The translations under genes and the position numbers were made by a program. From Mycolicibacterium sp. (lineage in GTDB: Bacteria > Actinomycetota > Actinomycetes > Mycobacteriales > Mycobacteriaceae): DNA of 42,629 nt. Position 1 is the first letter of the stretch. Each line of letters starts with the position of its first letter. Under the pieces are notes generated by a model that was given only the letters and a program-made list of their open reading frames with translations, was not told the origin of the DNA and searched no databases. Below, in pieces: positions 1-7,133 of the stretch. The stretch spans positions 1 to 42,629 of the forward strand of contig JACJWN010000015.1 in the NCBI GenBank assembly GCA_020637165.1, read 5' to 3'.

Positions 1-237
1 GGCGAAGAGCCTCTCGATCATGCCGTCCTCGGCGAACATGCGCTCCAGTGGACCGTCTTCGTCCAGTAGCCGGTCCACCAGGCCCCCGGGCTCGAGGATC
101 CGCTCCAGCGAGCTGCCTTCGAGGGATATCCGATCGAGCAGACCCCCGGGCTCGCTCAGCATGTCGACCACTCCGCCCGGCCGGGTCAGTTTGTCCGCCG
201 GCCCACCGCGGGCCAGCATGCGCCCCAGCGCCCGGTC
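1..237 (-). repeat. In-frame 30-bp repeats encoding decapeptides
   Basis: Eight consecutive 10-residue units (the last cut by the window edge) fit the pattern [GD]G-x-[VLAI]-[DE]-[RMK]-[LIM]-x-x-[PE]. The first unit, residues 74-83, is the most degenerate. The units differ at DNA level, so this is an old protein repeat rather than a recent tandem duplication. Confidence 0.8.
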
Positions 238-456
238 GGGTTGAGTCAGTTCTTCGACCCGATTGGCGCCGCGGATGGCGCCGCGCAGCGGGAGGATGTC
301 GGTGATCGGCTCCACCGGCTGGTAGCCCTCCTCGCCCAGGGCTTGCTTGACCAACCCGAGTGCGAGGGCCCCAACGGCGAGCCCGAGGTCAGATACCGCA
401 ATTCCGGCCCGGATCGGGGTTCGCGCTGCGTCCGCGATCATTTTGGCGAGGTTCAC
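1..456 (-). CDS. Decapeptide-repeat hypothetical protein (3' end outside window)
   Basis: The minus strand stays open from a GTG at 456 to the window edge, giving 152 residues without a stop, so the C-terminus is missing. Residues 18-42 are hydrophobic and alanine/leucine/glycine-rich (one likely membrane segment). From residue 74 to the edge the protein is built of perfectly phased 10-residue repeats, for example GGVVDMLSEP, GGLLDRISLE, GGLVDRLLDE and DGPLERMFAE. I have seen similar glycine-aspartate-leucine repeats in mycobacterial hypothetical proteins, but know no function. The GTG is chosen because a TACACT -10 box lies 6 nt upstream, predicting a leaderless mRNA; an in-frame ATG at 441 is the alternative. 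It is divergent from the thiolase gene with only 82 bp between start codons. Confidence 0.75.
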   Translation of the reverse strand, partial: MNLAKMIADAARTPIRAGIAVSDLGLAVGALALGLVKQALGEEGYQPVEPITDILPLRGAIRGANRVEELTQPDRALGRMLARGGPADKLTRPGGVVDMLSEPGGLLDRISLEGSSLERILEPGGLVDRLLDEDGPLERMFAEDGMIERLFA

Positions 457-462
457 CCGATC

Positions 463-468
463 AGTGTA
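463..468 (-). promoter_or_regulatory. -10 box of the decapeptide-repeat gene (leaderless)
   Basis: TACACT on the minus strand, 6 nt before the GTG at 456. It matches the mycobacterial TANNNT -10 consensus, and the expected transcription start falls on the start codon. Confidence 0.5.
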
Positions 469-525
469 GGGACGGCGGCATGGTCTGTAGTGCAACAATG
501 GCTTCTTCTGCCCGCGATCGCCGGT

Positions 526-531
526 TAGGCT
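526..531 (+). promoter_or_regulatory. -10 box of the thiolase gene (leaderless)
   Basis: TAGGCT ends 7 nt before the ATG at 539, and no Shine-Dalgarno sequence is present. This fits a leaderless transcript. Confidence 0.5.
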
Positions 532-538
532 TCCGGCG

Positions 539-1750
539 ATGACCCAAGCCCTTGTTCTGGACTACGTGCGCACCCCACGGGGTAAGGCGTCGGCCAAGGG
601 GGCGCTGCATGGCCGCACCGCCACCGACCTGCTCGTGCACTTGGAGCGCGCCCTTGTCGACCGGACCGGTCTGCAGCCTGAGTCGGTCCAGGACGTGATC
701 GTGGGATGCGCCTCGCAGGTCGACGAACAGGGTGCGAACATCGCGCGCACCTCGGCGCTGCTGGCCGATTGGGGTGAGCGGGTCCCAGGCGTGACGATCA
801 ACCGGTTCTGCGCCTCGGGCATCGACGCGGTCGCTCACGCCGCCGCCCGACTGCGCGCCGGCGACCTGGGCATGGCGGTGGCCGGCGGGGTTGAGTCGGT
901 CTCCCGGGTCCCGCTGTTCGCCGACCGCGGTCCGCTGTGGACCGACCCGGTCACCATCGGGGAGGTCGGGTCGGTGCACATGGGTATTGCGGCCGATCTC
1001 AACGCGACCATCGAGGGACTCGGCCGCGAGGAACTCGACCGCTACGGTCTGGAAACCCAGCACAAGGCCGCCGCGGCGTGGGCCGCCGGTGTGTTCGCAA
1101 GGTCGGTGGTGCCGGTCGGGCCCGGCGAGCACGGTCCCGGACTCGACCATGACGAGCTGGTCCGCGGGCAGACGACGTTGGAGGGGCTGGCCGCGCTGCC
1201 GCCGGCCTTCGCACAGCTGGGTGCCGACGGCCAGGACGCGATCGCCCTCAACGCCTACCCGGCGGTCGGGGCGATCGAGCACCTCCATACCGTCGGAACC
1301 TCACCCCAGATGGCCGACGCCGCAGCGCTTTTGCTGCTTGGCACACCCGAGGCCGCTGAGGCGACGGGGCTGGCACCGCGCGGGCGCATCGTGGCCGCCG
1401 CGACCGCGGCCGTCAACCCGGTGCTGATGCTGACCGCCGGTCAGAGCGCGGTGGTACAGGCCATCGCCCGCGCCGGGTTGCGTCCCGCCGATATCGAGGT
1501 CTTCGAGTTCGCCGAGGCGTTCGCCGCCCTGTGTGTGAAGTTCCGCCGGGAGCTCGACGCGGGGCCCGACCGGATGAATCCCAACGGCGGCACCATGGCC
1601 ATGGGGCACGCATTCGGGGCGACCGGGGCAATCCTGGTGGGTAGCTGCCTGGAGGAACTCGAACGCCGCGACGGCCGCTACGGGGTCGCCGCGGTCAGCG
1701 GGGCGGCCGGGCTCGGGGTTGCTGTCATCGTGGAGCGGTTGAGTTCCTGA
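539..1750 (+). CDS. Thiolase-family acyl-CoA acetyltransferase, second catalytic Cys replaced by Ser
   Basis: A 403-aa protein of normal thiolase length, resembling mycobacterial FadA. Thiolases cleave 3-ketoacyl-CoA or condense acyl-CoAs in the cytoplasm. The nucleophile motif NRFCASGID (Cys91) and the histidine motif GHAFGATGA (His357) are present. The C-terminal motif, normally C-x-G-G-G-x-G, reads SGAAGLG, so the residue that normally acts as the acid/base cysteine is Ser387. The usual proline after the catalytic His (GHP) is also Ala. The enzyme may therefore have altered or no classical thiolase activity; a condensing or SCP2-like role is possible but is my inference. Monocistronic by position, followed after 52 bp by a two-component system. 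Fatty-acid, sterol or polyketide-related substrate unknown. Confidence 0.88.
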   Translation: MTQALVLDYVRTPRGKASAKGALHGRTATDLLVHLERALVDRTGLQPESVQDVIVGCASQVDEQGANIARTSALLADWGERVPGVTINRFCASGIDAVAHAAARLRAGDLGMAVAGGVESVSRVPLFADRGPLWTDPVTIGEVGSVHMGIAADLNATIEGLGREELDRYGLETQHKAAAAWAAGVFARSVVPVGPGEHGPGLDHDELVRGQTTLEGLAALPPAFAQLGADGQDAIALNAYPAVGAIEHLHTVGTSPQMADAAALLLLGTPEAAEATGLAPRGRIVAAATAAVNPVLMLTAGQSAVVQAIARAGLRPADIEVFEFAEAFAALCVKFRRELDAGPDRMNPNGGTMAMGHAFGATGAILVGSCLEELERRDGRYGVAAVSGAAGLGVAVIVERLSS

Positions 1751-1802
1751 CGAATCAGCCCTGCAGTGCGCCGCGCCTTCCGTCGAGCCCACCCGGCGGT
1801 GG

Positions 1803-3230
1803 GTGGTGAACCGGATTCTGCCGGCCGCGCGCACCCGGATCGTCGGTTGGATGCTGCTGCTGATGATGGCCGCACTCGCCGTCGCCACCCTCGCGACCTG
1901 GCAGCTTCTGGTGGCGACCGTCAACGACCGGATGGACGGGGCGTTGCGGGTCGAGGTGGAGGAGTTCAACGAGCTCATCGGCCCAGGGATCAACCCGAGC
2001 ACCGGTGCCCCGTTCACCGGGGTCGAAGAACTCATCCGCGAGACCATCGCCTACAACATCGCCCGTCCCAACGAAGTGTTCCTCGGCTACCTCGACGGAG
2101 CCTTCCTGACCGAGAGCCGACAACAACCGGGCACCCCGCGGGTGCTGGCGACCGACCCGGCGTTCACCGAACGCGTGGCCTCGGTCGCCGCGCCGGAACA
2201 GGGCAGCTATCAGTATCCGGGGATCGGAGAGATCCGCTACCTTGCGATTCCGGTCACGCTCGAGGGCCGGCCCGGGCGTGGCGCCATCGTCTCGGCCTTC
2301 TTCGCCAACCGCGAACGGCGCAGTGCCGACGACGCGGCCAGGCTGATGCTCGCGGCCGGAGGCGCCACCGTCGTCCTCGCCTCGGCGGCGGCCTGGATGA
2401 TCGCCGGCCACATCCTGCGGCCGCTGAAAGACGTCGCCGAGACCGCGCGCAGCATCACCGACACCGACCTGTCGAGGCGGATTCCCGCCCGCGCCGGCGA
2501 CGGCGACGAATTGGGCGATCTCGTGCAGACGGTCAACCGCATGCTCGACCGGGTGGAAGCGGCGGTGCAGGCGCAGCGTCGCTTCACCGACGATGCGGGC
2601 CACGAACTCCGCACCCCGATCACCATCGTGCGCGGACACCTCGAGGTGCTCGATCCGAACGACCCCGAGGACGTGGTGTCGACGGTCGCCCTCGTCGACG
2701 ACGAGTTGGACCGGATGAATCGCATGGTGTCCGACCTGCTACTGCTCGCCCGTGCCGAGCAGCCCGCGTTCCTGCGGCCCACCCTGGTCGACGTCGGCGA
2801 TCTGACCCGGAAAGCCTTCGAGAAGCTGGCACTTCTCGGCGACCGCGATTTCACCCTGCAGTCGGTCGCGGAGGTGAGCGCGGTACTGGATCCCCAGCGG
2901 ATAACCCAGGCGCTGATCGCGTTGGCGGACAACGCCTGCCGCTACACCAACGACGGTGATCCGATCGGTGTCGGATCGGCGCACGACGGCGATTGGCTGA
3001 GGTTCTGGGTCGCCGACTCCGGACCGGGAATCGACGAGTCCGACCGCACCCGAATCTTCGACCGCTTCTCCCGCGGCGGCGCGGGTGGGAAACGATCCGA
3101 TGGCGCCGGTTTGGGTCTGGCCATCGTGCGGGCGATCGCGGTGGCCCACGGCGGCACGGTGGTACTCGACAGCGCCCCGGGCCGAGGCGCCACCTTCACC
3201 GTTATCGTCCCCGTCAAAGGAGCGCCATGA
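1803..3230 (+). CDS. Two-component sensor histidine kinase
   Basis: 475 aa. A transmembrane helix at about residues 13-38 and a second at about 182-205 bracket a ~145-residue extracytoplasmic sensor region. A HAMP linker follows (about 206-258), then the dimerisation/phosphoacceptor helix with GHELRTPI (His267), then the ATP-binding domain with N box (LADNACRYT), G1 (VADSGPGID), F box (FDRFSRG) and G2 (GAGLGLAIV). All kinase motifs are intact. It should autophosphorylate on His267 and pass the phosphate to the response regulator encoded immediately downstream, whose ATG overlaps this stop codon (ATGA). The signal sensed is not evident. The start is GTG 1803; a second GTG follows directly, so either could be used. 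Kinase-before-regulator order is the reverse of the most common arrangement. Confidence 0.93.
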   Translation: MVNRILPAARTRIVGWMLLLMMAALAVATLATWQLLVATVNDRMDGALRVEVEEFNELIGPGINPSTGAPFTGVEELIRETIAYNIARPNEVFLGYLDGAFLTESRQQPGTPRVLATDPAFTERVASVAAPEQGSYQYPGIGEIRYLAIPVTLEGRPGRGAIVSAFFANRERRSADDAARLMLAAGGATVVLASAAAWMIAGHILRPLKDVAETARSITDTDLSRRIPARAGDGDELGDLVQTVNRMLDRVEAAVQAQRRFTDDAGHELRTPITIVRGHLEVLDPNDPEDVVSTVALVDDELDRMNRMVSDLLLLARAEQPAFLRPTLVDVGDLTRKAFEKLALLGDRDFTLQSVAEVSAVLDPQRITQALIALADNACRYTNDGDPIGVGSAHDGDWLRFWVADSGPGIDESDRTRIFDRFSRGGAGGKRSDGAGLGLAIVRAIAVAHGGTVVLDSAPGRGATFTVIVPVKGAP

Positions 3231-3892
3231 CCCGGATCCTCATCGCCGAAGACGAGCCCCGGATTTCGAGCTTCATCGACAAGGGTCTGTCCGCCAACGG
3301 ATTCGCCGTCACGGTCGTGGCGGACGGAAGGTCGGCCTACGAGTACGCGACCACCGGGGGGTTCGACCTGCTGGTGCTCGATATCGGTCTGCCCGAGCTC
3401 GATGGCTTCGAGGTGCTGCGCAAGTTGCGCGCCGATGGCAACTCCATCCCGGTGGTTGTACTGACGGCCCGTGACAGCGTGCAGGACACCGTTGCCGGAC
3501 TCGAGGGCGGCGCGGATGACTACATGCCCAAACCTTTCCGGTTCGAGGAGTTGTTGGCCCGCGTGCGACGACGGCTGAACACCGAGCGTGCCCCGGAGAC
3601 AACGGTATTGTCCTGCGGTGGTCTGCAGCTGGACCTGCGAACCCGCCGGGCCCGGGTCGACGGACGCGACGTCGAATTGTCGGCACGCGAGTTCGCGCTG
3701 GCCGAGACCTTCCTGCGCCATCCCGGCCAGGTGCTGTCCCGGGAACAGCTGCTCAGCCACGTGTGGGGCTATGACTTCGACCCGGGCTCCAATGTGGTCG
3801 ACGTCTACGTGCGCTATCTGCGTCGCAAGCTGGGCGCCGAGCGGTTCGTGACGCTGCGGAGAATGGGTTACCGCCTCGACGCGATCCCCTGA
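3227..3892 (+). CDS. OmpR/PhoB-family response regulator
   Basis: 221 aa. N-terminal receiver domain (about 1-118) with the acidic pocket AEDEP, the phosphoacceptor Asp52 in VLDIGLPELDG, the threonine region VLTARD and the conserved lysine in MPKPF. The C-terminal winged helix (about 128-220) contains the typical LLSHVWGYDFDPGSNVVDVY recognition segment and ends RMGYRLD. It is translationally coupled to the kinase by an ATGA overlap, so the two are cognate partners. DNA targets cannot be read from sequence. A strong hairpin follows 45 nt after the stop and likely ends the operon. Confidence 0.95.
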   Translation: MTRILIAEDEPRISSFIDKGLSANGFAVTVVADGRSAYEYATTGGFDLLVLDIGLPELDGFEVLRKLRADGNSIPVVVLTARDSVQDTVAGLEGGADDYMPKPFRFEELLARVRRRLNTERAPETTVLSCGGLQLDLRTRRARVDGRDVELSAREFALAETFLRHPGQVLSREQLLSHVWGYDFDPGSNVVDVYVRYLRRKLGAERFVTLRRMGYRLDAIP

Positions 3893-3936
3893 TCGCTGAC
3901 GCCGGCAATGAAGCAGTGTCATGAAAGGCCCAGTGA

Positions 3937-3966
3937 CGCCCGCCCGCGAATGATGCGGGGCGGGCG
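3937..3966. terminator. GC-rich hairpin between convergent genes
   Basis: Arms 3937-3947 and 3955-3966 pair through a CGCCCGCC/GGCGGGCG core with one bulged base and a 7-nt loop. It lies between the response regulator stop (3892) and the 3' end of the minus-strand gene at 4001, so it can serve as a bidirectional terminator. There is no T-run, as is common in mycobacteria. Confidence 0.6.
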
Positions 3967-4000
3967 CCGGTGGGCGCGGCGACGCCACGCGGTGATGCGA

Positions 4001-4219
4001 CTAGTCGCCCAAACCCTGAAGCCAGATGGGCGGCAGACCGCGCACCATTTCCGGTCCCGCACTCCCGACGGAGTGCTGCTCGGTCACCTCATGGGTGTCT
4101 GTGGCGCTTCCGCGGGCCAGCATGTCATCGCTCGAGGCGTAGGCGATGTCGCCGCCGAGCAGGCTGATTCCGGCGAGGGCCAGCGCCGCGGTGAAAGCTT
4201 TCCAGGTGTTCGGCAACAT
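4001..4219 (-). CDS. Small secreted protein
   Basis: 72 aa. It begins with a classical signal peptide: a lysine at position 7, a hydrophobic core FTAALALAGISLLGG, and a cleavage site near AYA-S. The mature part is about 43 residues, acidic and cysteine-free, so it is probably exported by Sec and released or loosely attached to the envelope. A good ribosome-binding site (AAGGAG, 6-7 nt before the ATG) supports the start and shows that this short ORF is real. It is divergent from the methyltransferase at 4430. The 210-bp region between them carries an operator-like inverted repeat also found upstream of the second small secreted protein at 6682. No family recognised. Confidence 0.72.
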   Translation of the reverse strand: MLPNTWKAFTAALALAGISLLGGDIAYASSDDMLARGSATDTHEVTEQHSVGSAGPEMVRGLPPIWLQGLGD

Positions 4220-4282
4220 GAGAGATCTCCTTCTTCTCGGTTGTGGTCAGGACGGTCGTTCCGTCCATCCCCTCAAGGATTT

Positions 4283-4338
4283 CGCTCGCGCATGAGGGGG
4301 ACGGGAGTTGAACGTGAGTGCTCTCTCATCAGCGAGCG
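4283..4338. repeat. Imperfect inverted repeat in divergent intergenic region
   Basis: Arms CGCTCGCGCATGAG (4283-4296) and CTCATCAGCGAGCG (4325-4338) are complementary except at two positions, with 28 nt between them. It lies 64-119 bp upstream of the small secreted protein gene start and overlaps the operator-like site at 4314. Regulatory site or transcript hairpin; sequence alone does not decide. Confidence 0.45.
4314..4329. promoter_or_regulatory. Operator-like site GTGAG-N6-CTCAT
   Basis: This 16-bp inverted repeat differs by one base from two perfect ATGAG-N6-CTCAT copies at 6547 and 6585. It lies between the divergent small secreted protein (start 4219) and methyltransferase (start 4430) genes. 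A shared DNA-binding protein is inferred; no regulator gene lies beside it. Confidence 0.45.
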
Positions 4339-4391
4339 CGCATCGCAGCGATCGATAGGCGCCACGAGAGGTCAAGCCCCGGCCCGCAGGG

Positions 4392-4421
4392 TTGACCAAT
4401 TGAAATCATCTGGCATAGCGT
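4392..4421 (+). promoter_or_regulatory. SigA-type promoter of the methyltransferase gene
   Basis: TTGACC (4392-4397) and TAGCGT (4416-4421) are separated by 18 nt. The -10 box ends 8 nt before the ATG at 4430, predicting a leaderless or nearly leaderless mRNA. Confidence 0.6.
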
Positions 4422-4429
4422 CGAATTCG

Positions 4430-5194
4430 ATGGTGACCGACTACAACGCGGGTGACACCGCAGCGCTGTACCAGCAAGCCAGAGCCGCCCTGCCGATCTA
4501 CCGGGTCGACACCTTCTCACTCATGCGGCGCGTGGGCGACGTCTGCGGTGAGACCGTGCTGGACATCGCCTGCGGAGAAGGTCACTTCACGCGGATGATG
4601 CGCCGGTCGGGCGCGACCAGGGTTGTCGGCATGGACATCTCCGAGGCGATGATCCGACTGGCCCGGAAACAGGAGGCCGCCGAACCGCTGGGTATCGACT
4701 ACATCGTCGGTGACGCCCGGGTTCCTGCCGATCCGCCGCAGGATTTCGACATCGCCGTGGCCGCCTTCCTTCTCGTCTACGCGCGTGACCGCACCGAGTT
4801 GGCGGCGATGTGCGCCGGCATCGCGAGCCGGGTCAGACCCGGCGGCCGGTTCGTCACGCTCACCGTCAATCCGGAGATTTGTCATTTCGATCCCACACCG
4901 GACTTCCGAAAGTACGGATTCGACGTACGTCTCGAAGAGACGGTCTACGAGGGCGCGCCAATGAACTTCTCGGTCCTGCTGCCTGATGCCACTCTCGAAA
5001 TCGAGAATTACTATCTGCCCGTTGACGCCTACCGAGAACACTTGCGCTCAGCCGGCTTTTCCAGCGTCGCGGTGCACGGACTCTCGGTGCCGGCGGACGC
5101 CATGTCCGGCGACCCGCCGGGGTTCTGGGATGAACTGCTGGCGCACCCGGTCTACATCGTCCTCGATTGTGTGCGCACCGGCGCACGAGACTAG
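4430..5194 (+). CDS. Class I SAM-dependent methyltransferase
   Basis: 254 aa. The Rossmann SAM-binding motif I is VLDIACGEGHFTR (about residues 43-55), followed by an acidic end of strand 2 (VVGMDISEAM), VGDAR (motif II region) and the post-core RVRPGGRFV. The fold is that of small-molecule methyltransferases (UbiE/Tam/toxoflavin-like group); the acceptor cannot be told from sequence. The ATG at 4430 is used because the promoter lies directly upstream and the methyltransferase fold begins right after it; the reading frame is open further upstream, but that part has no recognisable content. It is convergent with the MFS transporter and may belong to the same regulated group as the two small secreted proteins. 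Confidence 0.88.
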   Translation: MVTDYNAGDTAALYQQARAALPIYRVDTFSLMRRVGDVCGETVLDIACGEGHFTRMMRRSGATRVVGMDISEAMIRLARKQEAAEPLGIDYIVGDARVPADPPQDFDIAVAAFLLVYARDRTELAAMCAGIASRVRPGGRFVTLTVNPEICHFDPTPDFRKYGFDVRLEETVYEGAPMNFSVLLPDATLEIENYYLPVDAYREHLRSAGFSSVAVHGLSVPADAMSGDPPGFWDELLAHPVYIVLDCVRTGARD

Positions 5195-5229
5195 GTTCCG
5201 CCCTCCACCGGCGACGGTCGAACCTCTGC

Positions 5230-6501
5230 TCAGGCATACACGGTTCGCCGGCCCCGCAGCGTAAGTGCCGGGGTGACGTTTCGCGGCCGCCCATGCCGCA
5301 CGACGATGGCGGCCACGAGAAGGGCCGCCGCCGAGCCGACCATGATCCCGGCGCGGGGCCCGGCGTAGTCGACGATCATTCCGACGATCGGACCTCCGAC
5401 CGGCAGGCCCCCGGTGACCACTATGGCGGCCAGTGCCATCACCCGACCGCGCATGGTGGGCGCGCATCGTCGTTGCAGCAATGCGCTGGCCCCGGTGACG
5501 AAGAGCGAGGCTGCTACGCCCGTCGCGACCGCCGCCACCGCGGCCACGGCGACACCCGGCGACAGACTCAGCACAGCGTTCGCCCCGGCGAAGGCGACGC
5601 CGGCGCCGGCGAGGAATCTCAGGTCGATCTCGCGACGACGGGCCACCGACAGGGCTCCGATGACCGATCCGACGCCGATGAGGGAATACAGCAGCGTGTA
5701 GGCGCCCACGTCGCCGTAGAAGGTCTGCTCGACCAGAGCGGGGATGAGTACCTGGTGATTGAATCCGAACGTCGCGAGCAGGCCGGTCATGAGCAATGTC
5801 AGGCGAAGTTCGCGGACGTTCCAGGCGTAGCGCAGACCGGCTCTGACTGCTCCTGGTTCAGCTTCCGCCCGCGCGATGTTCAGCGCGTCACGGCGGATCG
5901 CCACCAGCGCGCCGAACGCGATCACATAGGCGGCCGCCGTGGCGATGAAGCACCAGCCGATACCCGCCGAGGCGATCAAACCCCCTGCGCACAGAGATCC
6001 GATGACACGGCCGATCGCCGTGATCGCGCTGATGTGACCGACCGCGTTGTGAATCCGGTCCTCGTCGACGAGTTCGGCCACGAATGCCCGCCGGGCCGGA
6101 GTCTCCACGGCGTGAATGAGCCCGAAGGCGAGCGTCAGCCCGTACATCATGGACGCCGTGCTCCCTCCGGCGAGCACCACCGATCCCAGCGCTACCGCCT
6201 GCACGGCAATCAGGATCTGCGAGGTGATGAGTAGGCGGTGCTTGTCGACACGGTCGGCAAGGGCCCCGGTCCACGGCCCCAGCACCAGCAGTGGGCCGAA
6301 TGCGGCGGCGGTGACCCATCCGAGACCGGCCCCGCTGCGGGTGACGTCGACCGCCAGCCAGCCCAGCGCGACGAACTGCGTCCAGGTACCGCAGTGCGAC
6401 AGCAACTGGGCGCAGAGGAAGAGCCGGAGGTTGCCGATCTTCCTGCGGGCCGGATCATGCCGGGGATCGGCCGACTTCGTTGTGGCAGTGAGATGCGTCA
6501 T
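5230..6501 (-). CDS. MFS transporter (EntS/MFS_3-like exporter)
   Basis: 423 aa with twelve hydrophobic segments. The N-terminal half includes the motif-A-like loop GALADRVDKHRLL between helices 2 and 3 and the QILIAVQAVAL helix typical of EntS-like (enterobactin exporter) major facilitator proteins; both ends are cytoplasmic. A drug, siderophore or lipid efflux role is likely from family knowledge, but the substrate is unknown. The ATG at 6501 faces a 180-bp divergent region with two perfect ATGAG-N6-CTCAT inverted repeats, shared with the small secreted protein at 6682. No helper genes are adjacent. Confidence 0.87.
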   Translation of the reverse strand: MTHLTATTKSADPRHDPARRKIGNLRLFLCAQLLSHCGTWTQFVALGWLAVDVTRSGAGLGWVTAAAFGPLLVLGPWTGALADRVDKHRLLITSQILIAVQAVALGSVVLAGGSTASMMYGLTLAFGLIHAVETPARRAFVAELVDEDRIHNAVGHISAITAIGRVIGSLCAGGLIASAGIGWCFIATAAAYVIAFGALVAIRRDALNIARAEAEPGAVRAGLRYAWNVRELRLTLLMTGLLATFGFNHQVLIPALVEQTFYGDVGAYTLLYSLIGVGSVIGALSVARRREIDLRFLAGAGVAFAGANAVLSLSPGVAVAAVAAVATGVAASLFVTGASALLQRRCAPTMRGRVMALAAIVVTGGLPVGGPIVGMIVDYAGPRAGIMVGSAAALLVAAIVVRHGRPRNVTPALTLRGRRTVYA

Positions 6502-6546
6502 GAGGAACAGCGTCGGTAAGGGGGATGGAGCGCCGATGAGCCCGAG

Positions 6547-6562
6547 ATGAGCCGTTTCTCAT
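6547..6562. promoter_or_regulatory. Operator-like inverted repeat ATGAG-N6-CTCAT, copy 1
   Basis: Perfect 5-bp arms with a 6-bp spacer, in the divergent region between the MFS gene (start 6501) and the secreted protein gene (start 6682). Copy 2 lies 38 bp away with different spacer bases, so only the arms are conserved, as expected for a protein-binding site. Confidence 0.55.
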
Positions 6563-6584
6563 GGTCTTGCCGACGATCGCCAAG

Positions 6585-6600
6585 ATGAGGAACCACTCAT
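6585..6600. promoter_or_regulatory. Operator-like inverted repeat ATGAG-N6-CTCAT, copy 2
   Basis: Same arms and spacing as copy 1 (spacer GAACCA here, CCGTTT there). It is 82 bp upstream of the ATG at 6682. Confidence 0.55.
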
Positions 6601-6681
6601 TTTGGTCTCCTCTGTCGTCCATGTTGGCCCGCGAATCTGGTGTTACGCGAAAAGCGCGACACCGAAACAAAGGAGTGCATC

Positions 6682-6969
6682 ATGGGACGACTCTCGATCC
6701 GCAAGGCCGCTGTCATCGGCGCGGCACTGGCCACCCTCGGCCTCTCCGGCGCAGCAGCTGCTACGGCGGCTCCCACTGCCCCTCAGACCGCGCCACTGTC
6801 GCCGGCGTCCTCGGAATACTCGGGTGCGGGTGCGGGTGCGACGCGCACGACCACCAACGGCAGCACGCAGATCAGCACCGAACCCCGAAACCGCCGGCCG
6901 CTCAACGACATCACACGGGTGTACGGCCCGTATGTGAGTCCGGAGCAGGCGCGAATCGTGGCCGACTAG
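6682..6969 (+). CDS. Small secreted protein
   Basis: 95 aa. Signal peptide: positively charged start (MGRLSIRK), hydrophobic alanine/leucine core to about residue 27, and a likely cleavage after ATA-A. The mature part is about 67 residues, rich in Thr, Ser, Gly, Pro and Asn, without cysteine, with an RVYGPYVSPEQARIV end; probably extracellular and partly disordered. AAAGGAG six nt before the ATG fixes the start. It shares its upstream region, with two operator-like repeats, with the divergent MFS gene, and is followed by a strong terminator hairpin. No family recognised. The other small secreted protein (4001-4219) is not obviously homologous, but sits in a promoter region with the same motif. 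Confidence 0.75.
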   Translation: MGRLSIRKAAVIGAALATLGLSGAAAATAAPTAPQTAPLSPASSEYSGAGAGATRTTTNGSTQISTEPRNRRPLNDITRVYGPYVSPEQARIVAD

Positions 6970-6980
6970 AAGCGGCTATC

Positions 6981-7011
6981 ACGATCCCGGCCCGGGACGG
7001 GCCGGGATCGT
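6981..7011 (+). terminator. Perfect 14-bp stem terminator
   Basis: Arms 6981-6994 and 6998-7011 are exactly complementary around a 3-nt loop (GGA), 12 nt after the stop of the secreted protein gene. A CTCTCTGT run follows instead of a T-tract, typical of actinobacterial terminators. Confidence 0.75.
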
Positions 7012-7133
7012 CTCTCTGTGCATGGCTGTAGGGACTCAGCGCCTCATCGTGATTGCGGCGCAACGCAATTGCTCGGCTGCAAGCGATCGGTCGAGCGGGC
7101 GCTCTTGTCGGTGGGGCAGGGGAGAATGGCCTC

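Noticed and set aside
461-1288. 275-aa minus-strand frame across the thiolase gene
   Set aside because: It is antisense to a protein with clear thiolase motifs, is arginine/glycine-rich without motifs, and has no promoter or ribosome-binding site.
3227-3892. Response regulator as a MtrA, PhoP or RegX3 orthologue
   Set aside because: Its partner kinase order and neighbouring genes do not match those loci, and the sequence fits many OmpR-family members; no symbol is justified.
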